Source: CAYMCO01 sp964388955 (GTDB taxonomy: Bacteria; Chloroflexota; Anaerolineae; Anaerolineales; E44-bin32). Taken from it: a stretch of 64,000 nucleotides of DNA. The notes beneath the pieces were generated by a model. The model was not told the DNA's origin. It made no database searches and saw nothing but the letters and a program-made list of their open reading frames with translations. Position numbers and translations under genes: made by a program. Numbering within the stretch: position 1 is the first letter of the stretch; every line of letters starts with the position of its first letter. Below are positions 60,809 to 64,000 of this stretch, in pieces. Location of the stretch: positions 1-64,000 of the forward strand of contig CAYMCO010000015.1 in assembly GCA_964388955.1 (NCBI GenBank), written 5' to 3'.

Positions 60809-62053
60809 TCATTCATGCCGCAGCGCCTCAATGGGTTCGAGTTGGGCGGCCCGATTGGCCGGGTAGAACCCGAAGAATATGCCCACGCCCGAGGCAGAGA
60901 TGAACGCCAGAACGATCGATGAGAGCGCGATCACGGTGCGCAGGTCGCTCACTGCTCCGAAGACCAATGCCCCACCCACGCCGGCGAGGATGCCGATCAA
61001 CCCCCCGGCCAAGCTCAGGACCACCGCTTCCGTCAGGAACTGCCAGCGGATGTCACTCGGAGTGGCGCCGACCGCTTGCCGGATGCCGATCTCGCGCGTC
61101 CGCTCCGTCACGCTCACCAGCATGATATTCATGATGCCGATCCCACCGACGATCAGCGAAACTCCGGCCACCCAGGCGAGAAGGTTGCGGAAGGCCGCGG
61201 TCGTCGCCTCCTGTGTGTCGATGATATCCTGCTGCGTGGTGACCGTGAAATCGGCCTCCTCGAGCGACACATCGTGGCGTTTGGCGAGCAGGAAGGAGAG
61301 CTGCTGAATGACGTTGTCCATGACGTCTTGGCTCTCCACCTTCACGTATATCACCCGCACCCGATCCCCCATGAAGCGCGCGAATTGGCTGGGGGTGAAC
61401 TTCTGAAAGACCACTGTGATTGGCGTGTAGAGCTGCGAATCAAAATCCACTCCGCTCACCGTCCCCCGATGGGCAAAGGCGCCGATCACGGTCAGTTTGG
61501 TTCCGCCCACATTGACCACCTGGCCGATGGGATCCGCATCGCCGAAGAGCTCCTGGGCCAGGGCAGCGCCCAAGACGGCAATCTTCTGCTTGCGGTCCAC
61601 CTCTTCTTGATTGAAGTACCGCCCTTTATCCAGCTCCACATCGCGCACGGCGGGAAAACCCGCCGTGGATCCGAGAATCGTCACATTCTCGAGCGTCACA
61701 TCGCCGGCCCTCACCGTTTCCACCGAGGATTGCTCCACAACGACGGCTTCCACGCCTGCCACCTGATCCGCGATGGCAAAAGCGTCGTCGTAGACCAAGC
61801 CACCGCTGGAACCGCCCTCCGCGAAGCCGCCCGTGCGCGGCCCTCCCCGGCTGAATCCCGCCCGGACGTAGACCAGGTTCGATCCCAGGCCCGTAATCTG
61901 CTCTTCGATGGACGCCTCGGTCCCGGCGTTGATGGAAACCATGACAATGACGGAGGCGACACCGATGATGATGCCGAGCATGGTCAGGAGCGAGCGCAGC
62001 TTATTGTTCCCGATGCTTTCCAGTGCGAGGCGGATCAGCTCAGTCGGATTCAC
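60809..62053 (-). CDS. MacB-like ABC transporter permease
   Basis: A 414-residue permease with the MacB/LolC plan: helix 1 at about 20-42 (LLTMLGIIIGVASVIVMVSI), a large periplasmic domain to about 285, and three C-terminal helices with FLTEAVVLSLAGGLIGILAG. A Gly-rich loop (GFSRGGPRTGGFAEGGSSGG) is unusual in the periplasmic domain. The GTG at 62053 is preferred since GGAAGG lies just upstream and the helix follows; it overlaps the ATPase gene by 14 bases. MacB-type pumps work mechanically, moving substrates across the envelope without a classical transport path. Confidence 0.9.
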   Translation of the reverse strand: MNPTELIRLALESIGNNKLRSLLTMLGIIIGVASVIVMVSINAGTEASIEEQITGLGSNLVYVRAGFSRGGPRTGGFAEGGSSGGLVYDDAFAIADQVAGVEAVVVEQSSVETVRAGDVTLENVTILGSTAGFPAVRDVELDKGRYFNQEEVDRKQKIAVLGAALAQELFGDADPIGQVVNVGGTKLTVIGAFAHRGTVSGVDFDSQLYTPITVVFQKFTPSQFARFMGDRVRVIYVKVESQDVMDNVIQQLSFLLAKRHDVSLEEADFTVTTQQDIIDTQEATTAAFRNLLAWVAGVSLIVGGIGIMNIMLVSVTERTREIGIRQAVGATPSDIRWQFLTEAVVLSLAGGLIGILAGVGGALVFGAVSDLRTVIALSSIVLAFISASGVGIFFGFYPANRAAQLEPIEALRHE

Positions 62054-62789
62054 GGTCCTTCCCTTCCGCGGTCCCACTGGCGGGTCCGTGACCGTTGTGA
62101 ATGACTTCATCAATTCGCCCGTCGACGAGGTGGATGGTGCGCCCCGTGTGGGCAGCGATCCCCGGGTCGTGGGTGACCATCACAATCGTGCGCCCATCGT
62201 CATTCAGCCTGTGCAGCAGCTCCATGATCTCCTCGCCGGATTGGCTGTCCAGGTTGCCGGTGGGCTCATCCGCCAAGATCAGGAGCGGATCGGCAACCAA
62301 CGCACGAGCAATCGCCACTCGCTGCTGCTCCCCGCCGGACATCTCCCGGGGCAGATGGTGCGCGCGGTCGGCCAACCCGACCGCCGCGAGCAATCCGCGG
62401 GCCATCGCCTCCCTCTCCTCAGGTGCCCGTCTGTGATCCCGTGAATAGAGCAGGGGCGTCATCACATTCTTCAATGCGGAGGTCCGCGCCAGCAGATTGT
62501 GGGATTGAAAGACAAAGCCGATGCGCTGGTTGCGGATGTGCGCCATCCGGGTTCGGTCCAGCTTGCTGACGTCCACCCCATCCAGGATATAGCGGCCGTC
62601 CGTCGGCCGATCCAGGCATCCGAGGATGTTCATCAGAGTACTCTTGCCGGACCCCGACGGCCCCATGACGGCCACGAACTCCCCTTTATTGATCGTGATG
62701 CTCACCTCGTCCAGTGCCGCCACGCTGATCTCCCCCATGCCGTAGATCTTGCTGACGCCGATGGTCTGGATGATCACCTCCTCAACCAT
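62040..62789 (-). CDS. MacB/LolD-like ABC transporter ATPase
   Basis: A 249-residue ATPase with Walker A GPSGSGKST, signature MSGGEQQRVAIARAL, Walker B LLILADEPTGNLD and H-loop TVMVTHDP-like (IVMVTHDPGIAAH). The C-terminal 20 residues are charged and Ser/Gly rich. It overlaps the adaptor gene by one base (TAATG) and the permease gene by 14, so all three are translationally coupled. It powers the MacB-like permease. Confidence 0.94.
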   Translation of the reverse strand: MVEEVIIQTIGVSKIYGMGEISVAALDEVSITINKGEFVAVMGPSGSGKSTLMNILGCLDRPTDGRYILDGVDVSKLDRTRMAHIRNQRIGFVFQSHNLLARTSALKNVMTPLLYSRDHRRAPEEREAMARGLLAAVGLADRAHHLPREMSGGEQQRVAIARALVADPLLILADEPTGNLDSQSGEEIMELLHRLNDDGRTIVMVTHDPGIAAHTGRTIHLVDGRIDEVIHNGHGPASGTAEGKDRESD

Positions 62790-64000
62790 TACTGGGTCTC
62801 CACAACCCCGGTGCTCACCACCTCTCCGACCTCCAATCCGGACTTGATCTCCGCGAAGGTGAGGTCATTCAGACCCACCTCCACCGGGCGCAGTTTCAAT
62901 TGTCCATCTTCATCCACCACGAAGACCGCATATTCGCCGGGCGAAATCTCATGCAGCGCTTCGACGGGAACCAGCGCCACCCCCTGGGCCCGCGCCGCGA
63001 TGACGTCCACGGAGGCGTTCATGCCCAGCAGCAGTTGATCTGCGGCGGAGCTCGGGATCTCATCCAGCCTGGCCAACCCCCGGATGGCAGACAGCCCGCC
63101 TGAGGTGTACAGGGAGGGGTCCACGTTGATGACGGTCCCTGTGAATACCTGATCGGGCAAGGCATCGAAAGTCGCCTCGACCTCGTATCCCACCGCCACA
63201 TTGTCCACATCCGTCTCATCCAGGTAGATGTCCAGATAGAGCTGATTCAGATCCGCCATGGTTATGAAAGGACCGGAAACGCTATCGCCCACCTGCACAT
63301 CCACAGCCAGGATGGTGCCATCGATGGGCGCCACGATGACGGACTGATCGAGCTTGTGCCTCGAGACGGCGAGATTGGCCTGCGCGGTCACAAGCTGGAG
63401 CTGGAGCCGGGCCGCTTCGTCCGGATCGGGCCCGTCTTTCAACCGGTCCCATTCGCGCTGAGCCATCTCCACATTCGCGCGCGCTTCTTCGAGTTTGGCT
63501 TCCAAGATGCCCCGCTCGGTCCCGGTCGCGCCGCCTTGCAGCCAATTCACATACCAAACAGCTTGATCATAGGCTTTCTGGGCGTCCGCCAGTTCGATCT
63601 TGGCCTGCGCCTTGGCGCCGCCAGATGCGTGGTCCAAATTCGTCCGCGCCTGAGCGAGCCGTTTCTCAGCCACCTTCACCTCGGCTTGAGCGGCACTGAG
63701 GGTAATCGCCGTTGCGCGGTTCCCGGGCTGGTTAAGATTCCATTGATACTCCGCCTCATCCAGGGCGTCCTGCGCGTTTGCGAGATCCAAGTGCGCCTGC
63801 GCGGCCGCCAGATCAGCGCCTTCGTTCAGATCTGCCAGCGCTTGCTGCGCCTCCAACACGGCCAGCTCATCCGTGGACACATCCAACTCCAATTGCTCGC
63901 GATCCCCCTCCTTCGCGAGCACATCCCCCGTTTGGACCCCATCACCAGGGCTGACGTTGAGCTCCGCAACCTCGCCGCTTGCCCCAAAACCCAACTCCTT
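62789..64000 (-). CDS. HlyD/MacA-like periplasmic adaptor (5' end beyond the window)
   Basis: About 400 residues of an adaptor protein are visible; the gene begins beyond the window edge. It has a biotinyl-lipoyl-like half (ELNVSPGDGVQTGDVLAKEG), a long coiled-coil hairpin of about 170 residues rich in Ala, Gln and Glu, the matching second lipoyl half (KLDQSVIVAPIDGTILAVDV), and a beta-barrel domain. It would link the MacB-like permease to an outer partner or stabilise it at the cell surface. It is the first visible gene of the six-gene efflux and two-component operon. Confidence 0.9.
   Translation of the reverse strand, partial: KELGFGASGEVAELNVSPGDGVQTGDVLAKEGDREQLELDVSTDELAVLEAQQALADLNEGADLAAAQAHLDLANAQDALDEAEYQWNLNQPGNRATAITLSAAQAEVKVAEKRLAQARTNLDHASGGAKAQAKIELADAQKAYDQAVWYVNWLQGGATGTERGILEAKLEEARANVEMAQREWDRLKDGPDPDEAARLQLQLVTAQANLAVSRHKLDQSVIVAPIDGTILAVDVQVGDSVSGPFITMADLNQLYLDIYLDETDVDNVAVGYEVEATFDALPDQVFTGTVINVDPSLYTSGGLSAIRGLARLDEIPSSAADQLLLGMNASVDVIAARAQGVALVPVEALHEISPGEYAVFVVDEDGQLKLRPVEVGLNDLTFAEIKSGLEVGEVVSTGVVETQ

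Overview
The window is a GC-rich stretch of about 64 kb that reads like a Chloroflexota (Anaerolineae-type) chromosome or MAG contig. The pointers are three very large MalT/LAL-type LuxR regulators, many lineage-typical small membrane proteins (DUF4386, DUF4389, DUF6326), paired ArsA-type ATPases and a CstA transporter. This is a judgement from protein content; no rRNA, tRNA or marker gene fixes the taxonomy. The window opens with an artefact-like G25/G27/C16 homopolymer block, so position 1 is probably a contig end. No CRISPR array, phage or insertion sequence was recognised.

Layout. (1) 0.4-9.1 kb: an alpha-2-macroglobulin lipoprotein and penicillin-binding protein 1C meet tail to tail over a shared hairpin. 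(2) 9.4-10.3 kb: a lone CruF-like membrane protein. (3) 10.7-15.3 kb: an ABC-2 exporter operon with a small protein at its end and a membrane protein at its head. (4) 15.4-18.0 kb: first MalT-like regulator. (5) 18.4-23.4 kb: an orphan molbindin and a MarR-controlled heterodimeric ABC exporter. (6) 23.5-25.8 kb: a membrane protein and a KPR-family reductase. (7) 26.0-30.0 kb: a six-gene operon built on two ArsA/Get3-type ATPases, two paralogous small proteins, a CPHC thioredoxin-fold protein and a membrane-anchored TPR protein. (8) 30.1-34.2 kb: CstA, DUF3237 and a serine-hydrolase lipoprotein. (9) 34.3-51.6 kb: repeated cassettes of DUF4386 membrane protein, zinc-free MDR oxidoreductase and, in two cases, DUF6326, mixed with decaying genes and two further MalT-like regulators (44.8-47.6 and 51.8-54.6 kb). 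(10) 54.7-57.5 kb: a NrtR-like Nudix protein, an SPFH protein and a NAD-kinase-like protein. (11) 57.5-64.0 kb: a MacAB-like efflux operon with a lipoprotein and a two-component system, running off the window end.

The most interesting structure is a shared promoter. Seven minus-strand promoters carry a -35 of the form ATGACA, a 16-18 base spacer and a -10. In five of them a GGGGTATGAC block overlaps the -35 and a TTAACCC block lies a nearly fixed distance further upstream; one of the other two is diverged and one keeps only the -35/-10 part. Each of the three MalT-like genes is followed on the same strand by one such promoter. The other copies head DUF4386/MDR cassettes or a remnant operon. 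I infer one regulon of MalT-like proteins over an amplified and partly decaying family of membrane-protein plus oxidoreductase cassettes.
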